Part shown: piece by piece, positions 19,042 through 27,295 of the stretch | How positions within the stretch are numbered: the stretch's first letter is position 1 | How the letters are laid out: each line of letters begins with the position of its first letter | NCBI RefSeq assembly: GCF_018449635.1 | Contig: NZ_JAAVUV010000003.1 | Location: forward strand, 1 to 64,000 | Direction: 5' to 3' | DNA: 64,000 nt | From: Caballeronia sp. dw_276 | GTDB taxonomy: Bacteria > Pseudomonadota > Gammaproteobacteria > Burkholderiales > Burkholderiaceae | The notes under the pieces: generated by a model | Databases searched by the model: none | What the model was told of the DNA's origin: nothing | The model's input: the letters and a program-made list of their open reading frames with translations, nothing else | Made by a program: the position numbers and the translations under genes

Positions 19042-19587
19042 GTGTCCGGAGCCGAAGAGAGGCTCAGGGCGCTGTTCGTGCGCGGCCTGGATGGCGACGC
19101 GGCTGCGTATCGTGCCTTCCTCGATGACCTGACCGCCCACCTGCGTGGTTTCCTGAGAAAGCGTATTTATTACCTTCAGGACGACATCGAGGATGTCGTG
19201 CAGGAAATCCTGCTCGCTGTGCACAACAGCCGCCATACGTATCGTCCGCATGAACCGCTGACAGCGTGGGTCCACGCGATCGCGCGCTACAAGCTGATGG
19301 ATTTTTTCCGTGCGAGGTCGCGCCGCGAAGCGCTGAATGATCCGCTGGATGAGACGCTCGATATCTTCGCGACCTCGGACGAAGAGCCCGCCGACGCCAA
19401 ACGCGACATCGGCAAACTGCTGGATCAATTGCCGGACCGGCACCGCTTGCCGATTGTCCATGTAAAGCTGCAAGGGCTTTCGGTGACCGAAACCGCTACG
19501 CTCACCGGCATGTCGGAGTCGGCTATCAAAGTAGGCATTCACCGTGGATTGAAGGCGCTGGCCGCAAAGATTCGAGGCAACGCATGA
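19042..19587 (+). CDS. sigF: ECF sigma factor, SigF-like (NrsF-controlled)
   Basis: The 181-residue ECF sigma factor has a region 2 with [15 protein letters not shown] and a region 4 helix-turn-helix ([25 protein letters not shown]). The start is taken as GTG 19042, because the ribosome site AAGGTGG precedes it and the only ATG upstream (19015) sits inside the promoter. Its stop overlaps the first nrsF by four bases, the usual coupling of a sigma factor with its anti-sigma. Expected to direct transcription from GTAACC-N16-CGAA promoters, of which this window has four. Confidence 0.92.
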   Translation: MSGAEERLRALFVRGLDGDAAAYRAFLDDLTAHLRGFLRKRIYYLQDDIEDVVQEILLAVHNSRHTYRPHEPLTAWVHAIARYKLMDFFRARSRREALNDPLDETLDIFATSDEEPADAKRDIGKLLDQLPDRHRLPIVHVKLQGLSVTETATLTGMSESAIKVGIHRGLKALAAKIRGNA

Positions 19588-20225
19588 AAACCGAGGACCT
19601 GATTTCGCTTCTTTCGACGGGCGTGACTCCCGCCGATACCGGCCTGTCCCGGCGCCGCTTCGCGCGCGCGTTGCTGCTCGGCGGTCTGGGTTCGTTCGTG
19701 CTCATGCTGGCTGTCTATGGCTTCCGGCATGATCTCGCAGTGGTGTCGCGCACGCCGCTCTTCTGGGCGCGCTTCGCGTTTCCCGCGACACTTTCGGCAT
19801 GCGCGCTGTTTCTGGCGGCGCGCCTGTCGCGGCCGGGAACGCGCATCGGCGCGTTCTGGGCAGCGCCGGCCGTTCCTGTCATCGTTGTATGGAGCGCTGC
19901 GGTGGCGGTCCTGTGCCTCGCCTCCCCCGACGCCCGCATTCCGCTCGTGATGGGCACCACGTGGCGCTCTTGCCCGTTCAATATCGTGCTGCTTTCGGTG
20001 CCGGCCTTTATTGCCGTATTTTGGGCAATTCGCGGACTCGCGCCCACGCGCCTGCGTCTCGCTGGCGCCGCCGGCGGCATGCTGGCGGGAACCATCGCGA
20101 CTATGGCGTACTGTCTGCATTGCCCCGAGATGAGCGTGGCATTCTGGGCTGTCTGGTACCTGCTTGGCATGACGCTCGCCACGTTGATCGGCGCGTTGCT
20201 CGGGCCACGTTTCTTGCGTTGGTGA
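19584..20225 (+). CDS. nrsF: NrsF family anti-sigma factor (DUF1109), copy 1
   Basis: The 213-residue protein has six predicted membrane helices and the DUF1109 layout: an N-terminal [16 protein letters not shown] segment for sigma binding and a C-terminal LGPRFLRW end. Two family cysteines are present, in WRSCPFN and in the YCLHCPEM segment. In the related Caulobacter protein, two conserved cysteines are required for sensing. It is translated with sigF (ATGA overlap). It should hold SigF at the membrane until an oxidant or metal signal releases it. Confidence 0.9.
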   Translation: MKTEDLISLLSTGVTPADTGLSRRRFARALLLGGLGSFVLMLAVYGFRHDLAVVSRTPLFWARFAFPATLSACALFLAARLSRPGTRIGAFWAAPAVPVIVVWSAAVAVLCLASPDARIPLVMGTTWRSCPFNIVLLSVPAFIAVFWAIRGLAPTRLRLAGAAGGMLAGTIATMAYCLHCPEMSVAFWAVWYLLGMTLATLIGALLGPRFLRW

Positions 20226-20254
20226 AATACCTTTGAATTAATTCGTTTGCGAGC

Positions 20255-20280
20255 GTAACCCTCGCGCTGACAGAACCGAA
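20255..20280 (+). promoter_or_regulatory. SigF-type ECF promoter for the second nrsF
   Basis: GTAACC at 20255-20260, 16 bases, CGAA at 20277-20280, in the 102-base gap between the two nrsF copies. It gives the second anti-sigma gene its own SigF-dependent transcript starting near 20287. Confidence 0.85.
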
Positions 20281-20319
20281 TAGAAATCATGCGCTCGGCG
20301 CTAACGGTTCCTGTCAGCG
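20265..20319 (+). repeat. Inverted repeat next to the second nrsF ribosome site
   Basis: Arms 20265-20278 and 20305-20319 pair over 14 bases with one bulged C around a 26-base loop. The right arm touches the GGAG ribosome site at 20319-20322. The left arm lies upstream of the predicted start of the internal transcript, so the hairpin could form only in read-through mRNA from the sigF promoter. Confidence 0.6.
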
Positions 20320-20327
20320 GAGTGGCC

Positions 20328-20969
20328 ATGAAGACCAGCGAGTTTGTATCGATGCTTGCCACCGGCATCGTTCCAACCCATCCCCATTTCGTTGCACGAC
20401 GGTTCGCAGCGGCGTTATTTTTCGGCTTGAGCGGCGCGGCTTGCCTGGTCGTTGCCCTCTACGGCGTACGCGGTGACATGCCGCAAATGCTCACTACGCC
20501 GCTCTTCTGGCTGAAGGTCGCGTTTCCACTGGCTGTGGTCGGCGCGTCTTTATTCATCGCGATGCAGCTATCACGTCCTGGCGTTGGCACCGCTTTCGCA
20601 TGGTTCACGCTTGCCGTCCCACTCGTGCTGATCTGGGTGATCGCGTTGGTCGTGATCGTCGCTGCACCGCCCGCGCTGCGGCTTCAACTCGTGCTCGGCA
20701 GCACGTGGCAAGTCTGCACGTTCAACATCTCGGTCTTGTCGGTGCCAACTTTTATTGCCGTGTTCTGGGCCATGAAGGGACTTGCGCCGACGCGCCCGGT
20801 GATTGCCGGCGCTGCCGCCGGCCTGCTTAGCGGCGCACAGGCGGTGCTCGTGTACACGCTCTACTGCGTGGAGATGACCGTTCCGTTCTGGGGCGTCTGG
20901 TACGTGCTCGGGATGATGGCGCCTACGGTGGTCGGCGGCGTCCTGGGGCCGCGCTTCTTGCGATGGTAG
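20328..20969 (+). CDS. NrsF family anti-sigma factor (DUF1109), copy 2
   Basis: A second 213-residue six-helix DUF1109 protein, the same length as the first copy and clearly paralogous (MKTSEFVSMLATGIVPT start, shared FIAVFWA(I/M)(R/K)GLAPTR segment, GPRFLRW end) but well diverged. Both family cysteines are kept (WQVCTFN and YCVEM). ATG 20328 has a GGAG site. An upstream in-frame ATG at 20289 lacks one. It has its own SigF-type promoter, giving a delayed negative-feedback arrangement. Confidence 0.9.
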   Translation: MKTSEFVSMLATGIVPTHPHFVARRFAAALFFGLSGAACLVVALYGVRGDMPQMLTTPLFWLKVAFPLAVVGASLFIAMQLSRPGVGTAFAWFTLAVPLVLIWVIALVVIVAAPPALRLQLVLGSTWQVCTFNISVLSVPTFIAVFWAMKGLAPTRPVIAGAAAGLLSGAQAVLVYTLYCVEMTVPFWGVWYVLGMMAPTVVGGVLGPRFLRW

Positions 20970-20999
20970 ATGCACAACCACGCTTATTTCATCCGCAAT

Positions 21000-21025
21000 G
21001 TAACCCGTCTCACGCCAAAGCCGAA
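21000..21025 (+). promoter_or_regulatory. SigF-type ECF promoter for the DUF1223 gene
   Basis: GTAACC at 21000-21005, 16 bases, CGAA at 21022-21025, followed 37 bases later by the DUF1223 start codon. Fourth exact copy in this locus. Confidence 0.85.
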
Positions 21026-21061
21026 CTAGGTTTCATCTCCCCCATTTCTACGGAGGCCGCA

Positions 21062-21838
21062 ATGCGCGCTTCGTCATTCCGCCTTGCTTCGTTTCTTGTC
21101 TCGCTATGCGCCGCGACCGCCAATGCCGCATCCATCAACATGTGCAGCGCGTCGAGCCCGGCTCATCGCGCGGCGCTTGTCGAACTTTATACGAGCGAAG
21201 GCTGTAACAGTTGCCCGCCCGCCGATAGCTGGCTCAGCACGCTCGATCACGCGCGCAAGACGAACACAGTCGTACCGCTCGCGTTGCACGTGGACTACTG
21301 GGATAGCTCGGCGTGGAAAGACCGCTTTGCGCAAGCGGCGTTCACAACACGCCAGCAGCAACTGACATCGAATGGCGGCGGACACGTCGTGTACACGCCG
21401 GAAGTTTTTGTCGGCGGAAACGAGCTGCGCAACTGGTCGAACAACGCGAGTTTCGAATCGCGCATTCAGCAATTGAACAGCGAAGCGCCGCTCGCCGATA
21501 TCCATATCGATGGGCGTCCTTCGACGTCCGGCCGCATCGCGTTCAACGCGTCGTTCACGGCGCGCAAAAATCTCCCGGACGACGCCGTTGCTTACGCAGC
21601 CGTGTATGAAAACCAGCTCGTCAGCGCGGTCAAAGGCGGAGAAAACAGCGGCGCGACGCTACATCACGATCGCGTGGTACGCCAATGGATCGGTCCTATT
21701 CGATTAACCGGACGGCACGCGCAACTATCCGGCGATTACGCGTCGGACGCCATGCGCTTCGGCGTTGTTGCGTTCGTTGAACGTGGAACGAGCGGCGAAG
21801 TGCTGCAAGTGACCGAGCTTGCCTCGTGCGGCGAATGA
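21062..21838 (+). CDS. DUF1223 thioredoxin-like secreted protein
   Basis: The 258-residue protein has a signal peptide over about residues 1-21 (AATANA) and a thioredoxin-like DUF1223 domain. A CNSC motif lies in ELYTSEGCNSCPPAD near residue 46, followed by HVDYWD and VYTPEVFVGG. The CxxC suggests periplasmic thiol-disulfide chemistry, but no DUF1223 reaction is known to me. ATG 21062 is chosen for its GGAGG ribosome site. The SigF-type promoter directly upstream places it in the same stress regulon as the YedY system. Confidence 0.88.
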   Translation: MRASSFRLASFLVSLCAATANAASINMCSASSPAHRAALVELYTSEGCNSCPPADSWLSTLDHARKTNTVVPLALHVDYWDSSAWKDRFAQAAFTTRQQQLTSNGGGHVVYTPEVFVGGNELRNWSNNASFESRIQQLNSEAPLADIHIDGRPSTSGRIAFNASFTARKNLPDDAVAYAAVYENQLVSAVKGGENSGATLHHDRVVRQWIGPIRLTGRHAQLSGDYASDAMRFGVVAFVERGTSGEVLQVTELASCGE

Positions 21839-21851
21839 GTTTCATCGTTGT

Positions 21852-23069
21852 TCAATGTGCGAGTTCTTCGTCGTGTTGCCATGCAGGAAACGGATCCTTG
21901 AACCCATGCCACGCTTGCGGCCCCTGCGCCATTTCCGCATCGCTGAGAAGACACGTGTCGAGGCGCGAACGCAACGCGGCTTCATCCATATCGATACCTA
22001 TCAGCACGAGCTCTTGCCGTGCATCGCCGACTTGCGGGTCCCAGTCGTCATCGATTGATTGAAGAGACTCCGCGTCCTGCGGCCAGTGCGCCTTTGGAAC
22101 CGCGGCCCACCACAATCCCATCGCACCGTGACGGCATACTCGGCCGGCTTGCGACCAGGACCCTACATACGTTGGCCGGCTCGCGAGCCAGAAGAATCCC
22201 TTGGAACGCACCACGCCCGGCCATTCGCTTTCGATGAGTTGCCAAAATCGCTCAGGATGAAACGGCCTGCGCGCGCGATACACAAAGTTGGTGATGCCGT
22301 ATTCGTCCGCCTCGGATCTATGCTCGCCACGCAACGCCGTTAGCCAGCCGGGCGCCTTGGATGCCTCATCAAAATCGGACAGGTTGGTATCGAGCACCTT
22401 GTCCAGACTCAGCTTGCCGAATTCAGCCATCTCGATCTTCGCGCGTGGGTTCAAGCCGCGGAGGATGGTCATCAAGCGCGCGCGATCTTCAACGCTGACG
22501 AGATCGATCTTGTTCAAAACAATGACGTCGCAAAACTCGACCTGCTCGACCAGCAGGTCCACTACCGTACGCGAATCTTCTTCGCCCAACGATTCGCCGC
22601 GCGACCGGAGGCTGTCGGCCGAGCTGTAGTCCTTCAAGAAATTGAATGCGTCCACGACGGTGACCATGGTGTCGAGCCGTGCGACATCGGAGAGACTCTG
22701 GCCTTCTTCATCGGCGAACGTGAAGGTCTCCGCGACCGGCAATGGCTCGGACACGCCCGTCGATTCAATCACGAGATAGTCGAAGCGACCTTCCCTGGCG
22801 AGGCGACTCACTTCAAGCAAGAGGTCCTCGCGCAGCGTGCAGCAAATGCAGCCGTTGCTCATCTCGACGAGCTTTTCGTCGGTGCGGGCAAGCTCCGCGC
22901 CGCCGTCGCGAATCAGCGCGGCATCGATATTGACCTCACTCATGTCATTGACGATGACAGCCACTCGCCGGCCTTCGCGGTTGTTGAGGATGTGATTCAA
23001 CAGCGTGGTCTTGCCTGCGCCCAAAAAACCCGACAAAACTGTTACCGGAAGCTTTCTTATTGATTTCAT
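21852..23069 (-). CDS. COG0523 (CobW/ZigA-like) GTP-dependent metal chaperone
   Basis: The 405-residue G3E-family GTPase has a P-loop GFLGAGKTT at residues 14-22, the metal-binding CICC at 74-77 within [10 protein letters not shown], a NKID guanine motif, and the C-terminal CobW domain. Members near TonB transport genes and under Zur control act in zinc allocation during starvation. Cobalamin-type members occur with cob genes, which are absent here. A GAGGA ribosome site precedes ATG 23069. The stop converges on the DUF1223 gene with a 13-base gap. Confidence 0.85.
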   Translation of the reverse strand: MKSIRKLPVTVLSGFLGAGKTTLLNHILNNREGRRVAVIVNDMSEVNIDAALIRDGGAELARTDEKLVEMSNGCICCTLREDLLLEVSRLAREGRFDYLVIESTGVSEPLPVAETFTFADEEGQSLSDVARLDTMVTVVDAFNFLKDYSSADSLRSRGESLGEEDSRTVVDLLVEQVEFCDVIVLNKIDLVSVEDRARLMTILRGLNPRAKIEMAEFGKLSLDKVLDTNLSDFDEASKAPGWLTALRGEHRSEADEYGITNFVYRARRPFHPERFWQLIESEWPGVVRSKGFFWLASRPTYVGSWSQAGRVCRHGAMGLWWAAVPKAHWPQDAESLQSIDDDWDPQVGDARQELVLIGIDMDEAALRSRLDTCLLSDAEMAQGPQAWHGFKDPFPAWQHDEELAH

Positions 23070-23082
23070 TATAAAAATTCCT

Positions 23083-23098
23083 CGTAGAAAGTTCTACG
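23083..23098. promoter_or_regulatory. Palindrome 1 in the COG0523/TonB-receptor divergent promoter
   Basis: CGTAGAA and TTCTACG arms separated by two bases, only 14 bases upstream of the COG0523 start. Well placed to be an operator or leader structure. Not matched to a known regulator. Confidence 0.45.
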
Positions 23099-23099
23099 G

Positions 23100-23111
23100 A
23101 TGTTATAACAT
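23100..23111. promoter_or_regulatory. Palindrome 2, candidate Zur-like operator
   Basis: ATGTTATAACAT is a perfect 12-base palindrome built from the ATGTTATA half-site typical of Zur boxes, although the canonical box has longer spacing. It lies between divergent genes of probable zinc function. Confidence 0.45.
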
Positions 23112-23210
23112 TACACCAATTACACAAGATAAAGCTGATTGCTCTGTTCAAAAAGACAGATCGACCTGTCCGTCACGCACTTCACCACCGCTCATGCAGA
23201 AAAATAATCG

Positions 23211-25565
23211 ATGAAAAATCGCACGCTCTTCGCCCACGCGGCGCTGCTGTTGTTCGCCCAGTTAGCAGCGAACCAAGCCTACGCCGCTGAATCAGACGGC
23301 ACCGTATCTAGATCTGTGGCAGACAGCACGGGCAAACCCGTCGCGAACGCCAACGTGGTACTGCAGAATGCGAGCGGTGCTGCTGCCGGTACGGCAAACA
23401 CAGACACGAGCGGCCATTTCGTCGTACACAACGTGACGCCGGGCACATATGCGGTGGTCGTAAATGCGCCGGGGTATGCAAGCGGAAGCAGCATCGCAAC
23501 CACAAATGACGGCAGCAATAATTCGGTATCCATATCGATATCTCAGAGCGACGCGCTCGACGTACAAGTCAACGCCAAGCGGCTCGATCGCGCGCGCAAT
23601 GGTTTGCTGCCCGAGACGGGGAGCAGTGTTTATCGATTCAGTCAGGCCGATATCAATACCCTCCCCGCTGGTCAGGACACGCCGCTCAATCAGGTGCTGC
23701 TGCAAGCGCCGGGCGTGGCGAGCGATTCGTATGGCCAGTTGCACGTGCGCGGAGACCACGCGAACCTGCAATACCGCATCAACGGCGTGATCATTCCGGA
23801 ACCAATCAGCGGTTTCGGGCAATCGCTCGATACGCGCATCATCGATCAGTTAAATCTGTTGACCGGCGCCTTGCCCGCGCAGTACGGCGACCGGACGGCC
23901 GGCATTGTCGATATCCATACGAAGAACGGCGACCAAGGTAACGGCGGTTCAATCGATGTATTCGGCGGCAGCCATCAAACCATCAGGACCAGCGCGGATG
24001 TATTCGGCAGCAAGGGGCCGTTCAGCTACTACTTCAGCGGCTCGGTTGGCGAGAACAACCTGGGTATCGAGAATCCGACGTCGAGCGCGAGCGCCATTCA
24101 CGATCACACGCGTCAGGGCGATGCATTCGGGCTCATGTCGTACATCATCAATCCGCTCACGCGCGTGAGCCTGATGTTCGGCACGACCAGCAATCAGTTC
24201 GACATCCCCAACACGGCCGGCTTGCCGACCAACTTCACTTTGAACGGCATTACCAGCTTCGACTCGAGCAAACTCAACGAAACCCAGTCCGAGCTCAACC
24301 AGTTCGCGGTAGTCGCGTTGCAGGGTACGAACGGCGGCGCGCTGGACTATCAGGTCGCGCTCTTCACGCGCTATTCCCGCACTCAATTCAATCCCGATCC
24401 GGTAGGCGATCTGCTTTTCAACGGCGTGGCCGCGAGCGATTTTCATAGCGACAGCGCGAACGGCGTGCAAGCGGACACCACGTACCGGCTCAACGCTAAG
24501 CACACGTTGCGCGCGGGTATATCGTTTCAGCAGGAACACGCGGTGTTCAACAACGACCTTAGCGTTTTTCCCGCCGATGAAGACGGCAACCAGCTCTCCG
24601 ATCAACCCTTCAATGTGCCGGATTCGAGCAGCAAGACGGGTTATCTCTACAGTGCCTACGTACAGGACGAGTGGAAAGTCACCGACAAGCTTACGGTCAA
24701 CTACGGCCTGCGTTACGACAAGATGGACGAGTACGTAAGCGCGAGCCAGCTCAGTCCGCGCGTTGGCCTTGTGTATGCGTTGACGCCAACGACGACCGTG
24801 CATGCGGGTTATTCGCGCTACTTCACGCCGCCGGCGTTTGAACTCGTATCCGGCGCGGACATTGCCCGGTTCGCCGGAACGACGGCGCAGACATCGACGC
24901 AGAACGATCCCGTGCAGCCGGAACGCAGCCACTACTTCGATCTCGGCGTCACGCAGCGGCTGACGTCCGCAATCACCGTCGGCGTGGATGCGTACTACAA
25001 AAAATCAACCAACCTGCTCGATGAAGGCCAGTTCGGCACCGCGCTGATCTTCACCCCGTTCAACTACCAGTATGGACGCGTGTACGGCGTCGAATTCACC
25101 AGCAACTACAAACAGGGCAACGTCTCCGCTTATATGAACGTGGCGTTCAGTCGTGCTCAGGGGAAGGACATCGATTCCGCGCAGTTCAACTTCGGCGCGG
25201 ATGAACTCGCGTTCATCAGCAACCATTTCGTGTTCCTCGATCACGACCAGCGCGTGACGGCGTCGTTTGGCGGCGCTTATCAGTTGGGCACGACCACATT
25301 TACCTTCGACGGCATTGTCGGCAGCGGACTGCGCAGCGGCTTTGCAAATACGGATCGTCTGCCGGTGTACACGCAGGTCAACCTCGGCGTGATTCATCAC
25401 TTCGACTTCAAGGAACCGCTCATCGGCAAGTTCGATGGACGATTGCTGCTCATCAATGCGTTTAACCGCGTGTATGAGTTGCGCGACGGATCGGGCATTG
25501 GAGTAGGTGCGCCGCAGTATGGTCCGCATATCGCGCTGTACGCAGGTCTTACAAAGAATTTTTAA
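23211..25565 (+). CDS. TonB-dependent receptor with N-terminal carboxypeptidase-regulatory-like domain
   Basis: The 784-residue outer-membrane receptor has a signal peptide (to about residue 25, YAAES), a CarbopepD-regulatory-like beta domain at about 30-110, a plug domain at about 130-230 (LPAGQDTPLNQVLLQAPGV) and a 22-strand barrel ending in the aromatic F of YAGLTKNF. Its ligand is not evident. The divergent COG0523 gene suggests a metal or metal complex such as zinc. It is the first gene of a run with exbB, exbD and tonB. The regulatory-like domain is more usual in Bacteroidetes-type or oar-like receptors. Confidence 0.88.
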   Translation: MKNRTLFAHAALLLFAQLAANQAYAAESDGTVSRSVADSTGKPVANANVVLQNASGAAAGTANTDTSGHFVVHNVTPGTYAVVVNAPGYASGSSIATTNDGSNNSVSISISQSDALDVQVNAKRLDRARNGLLPETGSSVYRFSQADINTLPAGQDTPLNQVLLQAPGVASDSYGQLHVRGDHANLQYRINGVIIPEPISGFGQSLDTRIIDQLNLLTGALPAQYGDRTAGIVDIHTKNGDQGNGGSIDVFGGSHQTIRTSADVFGSKGPFSYYFSGSVGENNLGIENPTSSASAIHDHTRQGDAFGLMSYIINPLTRVSLMFGTTSNQFDIPNTAGLPTNFTLNGITSFDSSKLNETQSELNQFAVVALQGTNGGALDYQVALFTRYSRTQFNPDPVGDLLFNGVAASDFHSDSANGVQADTTYRLNAKHTLRAGISFQQEHAVFNNDLSVFPADEDGNQLSDQPFNVPDSSSKTGYLYSAYVQDEWKVTDKLTVNYGLRYDKMDEYVSASQLSPRVGLVYALTPTTTVHAGYSRYFTPPAFELVSGADIARFAGTTAQTSTQNDPVQPERSHYFDLGVTQRLTSAITVGVDAYYKKSTNLLDEGQFGTALIFTPFNYQYGRVYGVEFTSNYKQGNVSAYMNVAFSRAQGKDIDSAQFNFGADELAFISNHFVFLDHDQRVTASFGGAYQLGTTTFTFDGIVGSGLRSGFANTDRLPVYTQVNLGVIHHFDFKEPLIGKFDGRLLLINAFNRVYELRDGSGIGVGAPQYGPHIALYAGLTKNF

Positions 25566-25596
25566 TGTATCGGATGACTAACTAAAGGTTTTTATC

Positions 25597-26202
25597 ATGC
25601 AGGATTGGGGAGGGATTGTCGCTGCTGCGCAAGTGGGCGGATGGGTTGTTTATCCGCTGACGCTGCTCGCCGTGCTGGCGATAGCGATTGCAATCGATCG
25701 CGCTTATGTCTTTGCTCGCTTTGCAGGCGAGCCGTCGACGCGTGTTGAAACGCTTCCGGCGCAGCATGCGTTCAGGCGCCTTGACGCGACCTTCGTCATG
25801 CATCCCGGTGCGCCCTTATGGTTGTACGAGACGCGTGCGCAATCTCTCGCAACGCGGATCGAGCGCGACATGAGCCGCGGCTTCTGGGTGCTCGAAACGA
25901 TCGTCACGGCAGCGCCATTGCTCGGGCTGCTTGGAACCATCGTGGGAATGATGCACTCCTTTCAGCTGTTCGGCGGCAGCGGGCTCGTGAACCCCGGGGG
26001 CGTGACCGGCGGTGTCGCGCAATCACTCGTGGCGACCGCTATCGGGTTGATCGTTGCATTGTTCGCGCTTTTCGCATTCAACTACTTTTCGCGGCGCCTC
26101 GAACGCTTGATAGACGATCTGGAGGTTTATGCCAACGAGCGTCTCAGCGGCATTCGGCTTGGCGCCGAAACCGTCGAAGCCAGTGCGGGTGCGCTCCAAT
26201 GA
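25597..26202 (+). CDS. exbB: ExbB/TolQ family proton channel subunit
   Basis: The 201-residue inner-membrane protein of the MotA/TolQ/ExbB family has a first helix near residues 12-32 and two later helices in the conserved block (LLGLLGTIVGMMHSF, and VAQSLVATAIGLIVAL). It uses the proton gradient with ExbD to energise TonB. It starts 31 bases after the receptor with an AAAGG ribosome site, so this energy module is dedicated to that receptor. Confidence 0.9.
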   Translation: MQDWGGIVAAAQVGGWVVYPLTLLAVLAIAIAIDRAYVFARFAGEPSTRVETLPAQHAFRRLDATFVMHPGAPLWLYETRAQSLATRIERDMSRGFWVLETIVTAAPLLGLLGTIVGMMHSFQLFGGSGLVNPGGVTGGVAQSLVATAIGLIVALFALFAFNYFSRRLERLIDDLEVYANERLSGIRLGAETVEASAGALQ

Positions 26203-26597
26203 AACTCCGGCGATCTCGAGCTTCGAAGCGCGGCCGCATCGAAATCATCCCGATGATCGACGTGATGTTCTTTTTGCTCGCGACTTTCATGCTTGCTTCC
26301 CTCGCGATGCAGCGACTCGATGCCGTTAAAATCAACCTGCCGTCGGGACAGGCCGAGCGCTTATCTGAAGATCGGCCATTGACGATGAGCATCGACCCGA
26401 AGAACGAAATTTTTATCGATCACAGCCTGGTTCGATTGGACCAGGTCGAGGGGAGCATAAGGCGGCTGCTCAAGGCCGACAAGAACGTAGTGATTGCCGC
26501 CGATGATGCAGCAGCCCAAGGCGCCGTCGTTCAAGCGATGCTCGCCGCACGCCGCGGCGGCGCCGAGCACTTTTTGATTGCCGTACATCGTGAATAG
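26199..26597 (+). CDS. exbD: ExbD/TolR family biopolymer transport protein
   Basis: The 132-residue protein has one N-terminal membrane helix containing the essential Asp in IPMIDVMFFLL at about residue 23, then a periplasmic domain. ATG 26199 overlaps the exbB stop (ATGA). A longer reading starting within exbB is rejected because its N-terminal part is out-of-frame exbB. It acts with ExbB as the proton-driven stator. Confidence 0.92.
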   Translation: MKLRRSRASKRGRIEIIPMIDVMFFLLATFMLASLAMQRLDAVKINLPSGQAERLSEDRPLTMSIDPKNEIFIDHSLVRLDQVEGSIRRLLKADKNVVIAADDAAAQGAVVQAMLAARRGGAEHFLIAVHRE

Positions 26598-27278
26598 ATG
26601 GACGCGGCCTTGAAGACTCTGTTCGATGGTCCGCGCTTCAGGTTGAGCGCGGCGATGCTGATTGCAATCGCTGCATGGATGATCCTGCTTGCACAGGTTG
26701 TGAGCCGGTTGTCGCGGCCATCGGCGAAAACTCCCGCGCCTGAGCAAGCGGTGATGGAGATGCGTCTTGTCGAACTCGCGCCGCCGTCTATACCTAAACC
26801 GAAGGCTGAGCCCGAGCCCGCTCGCAGCGAATCGGCCGCCGCGCCGCCTCGTTCTCGTTCGAATCCTTCACCCGTTCGTGCGATCCAGCCGCGCGTGGCG
26901 CGGTCGCCGGCAATTGAACACGCCATTGCCAAGACTGAGATTCCGGCGCAACAGGACGAACCCGCGCCGTCAGCGCCGTCATCGGAGAATGAGAAGCCGG
27001 TTTTACCCGCGAGCTCCGTCGCGCGCGTCATCAATCAGCCGATGCCCTCTCTGCCCGATGATCTCCGCGAAGATGCCTATCAAGCCGTGGCAATCGCACG
27101 CTTCGATGTGCACGCGGACGGAAGCGTCGACGTCGAGCTGTCAAAGCCCACGTCCAATCCACGCTTGAACGCGCTGCTTCTCGAAGCATTGCGAAAATGG
27201 CGCTTCTTCCCTGCGATGCAAGACGGCCGCGCAATCGAAAGCCATCAGGATGTGCGCGTCCATTTCAACGTCAGTTGA
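26598..27278 (+). CDS. tonB: TonB-like energy transducer
   Basis: The 226-residue protein starts immediately after exbD. It has a single N-terminal membrane helix at about residues 17-37, a Pro/Glu/Ala/Ser-rich periplasm-spanning region (about 60-140), and a C-terminal TonB domain (AVAIARFDVHADGSVDVEL, then LLLEALRKWRFFPA). It links the ExbBD motor to the receptor TonB box. Its sequence is poorly conserved, as usual for TonB, but architecture and position are clear. Confidence 0.88.
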   Translation: MDAALKTLFDGPRFRLSAAMLIAIAAWMILLAQVVSRLSRPSAKTPAPEQAVMEMRLVELAPPSIPKPKAEPEPARSESAAAPPRSRSNPSPVRAIQPRVARSPAIEHAIAKTEIPAQQDEPAPSAPSSENEKPVLPASSVARVINQPMPSLPDDLREDAYQAVAIARFDVHADGSVDVELSKPTSNPRLNALLLEALRKWRFFPAMQDGRAIESHQDVRVHFNVS

Positions 27279-27295
27279 CGACAACGAACTCGCGC

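Noticed and set aside
23068..23073. TATAAT on the minus strand at the COG0523 start
   Set aside because: It overlaps the start codon itself, so it cannot be that gene's -10 element.
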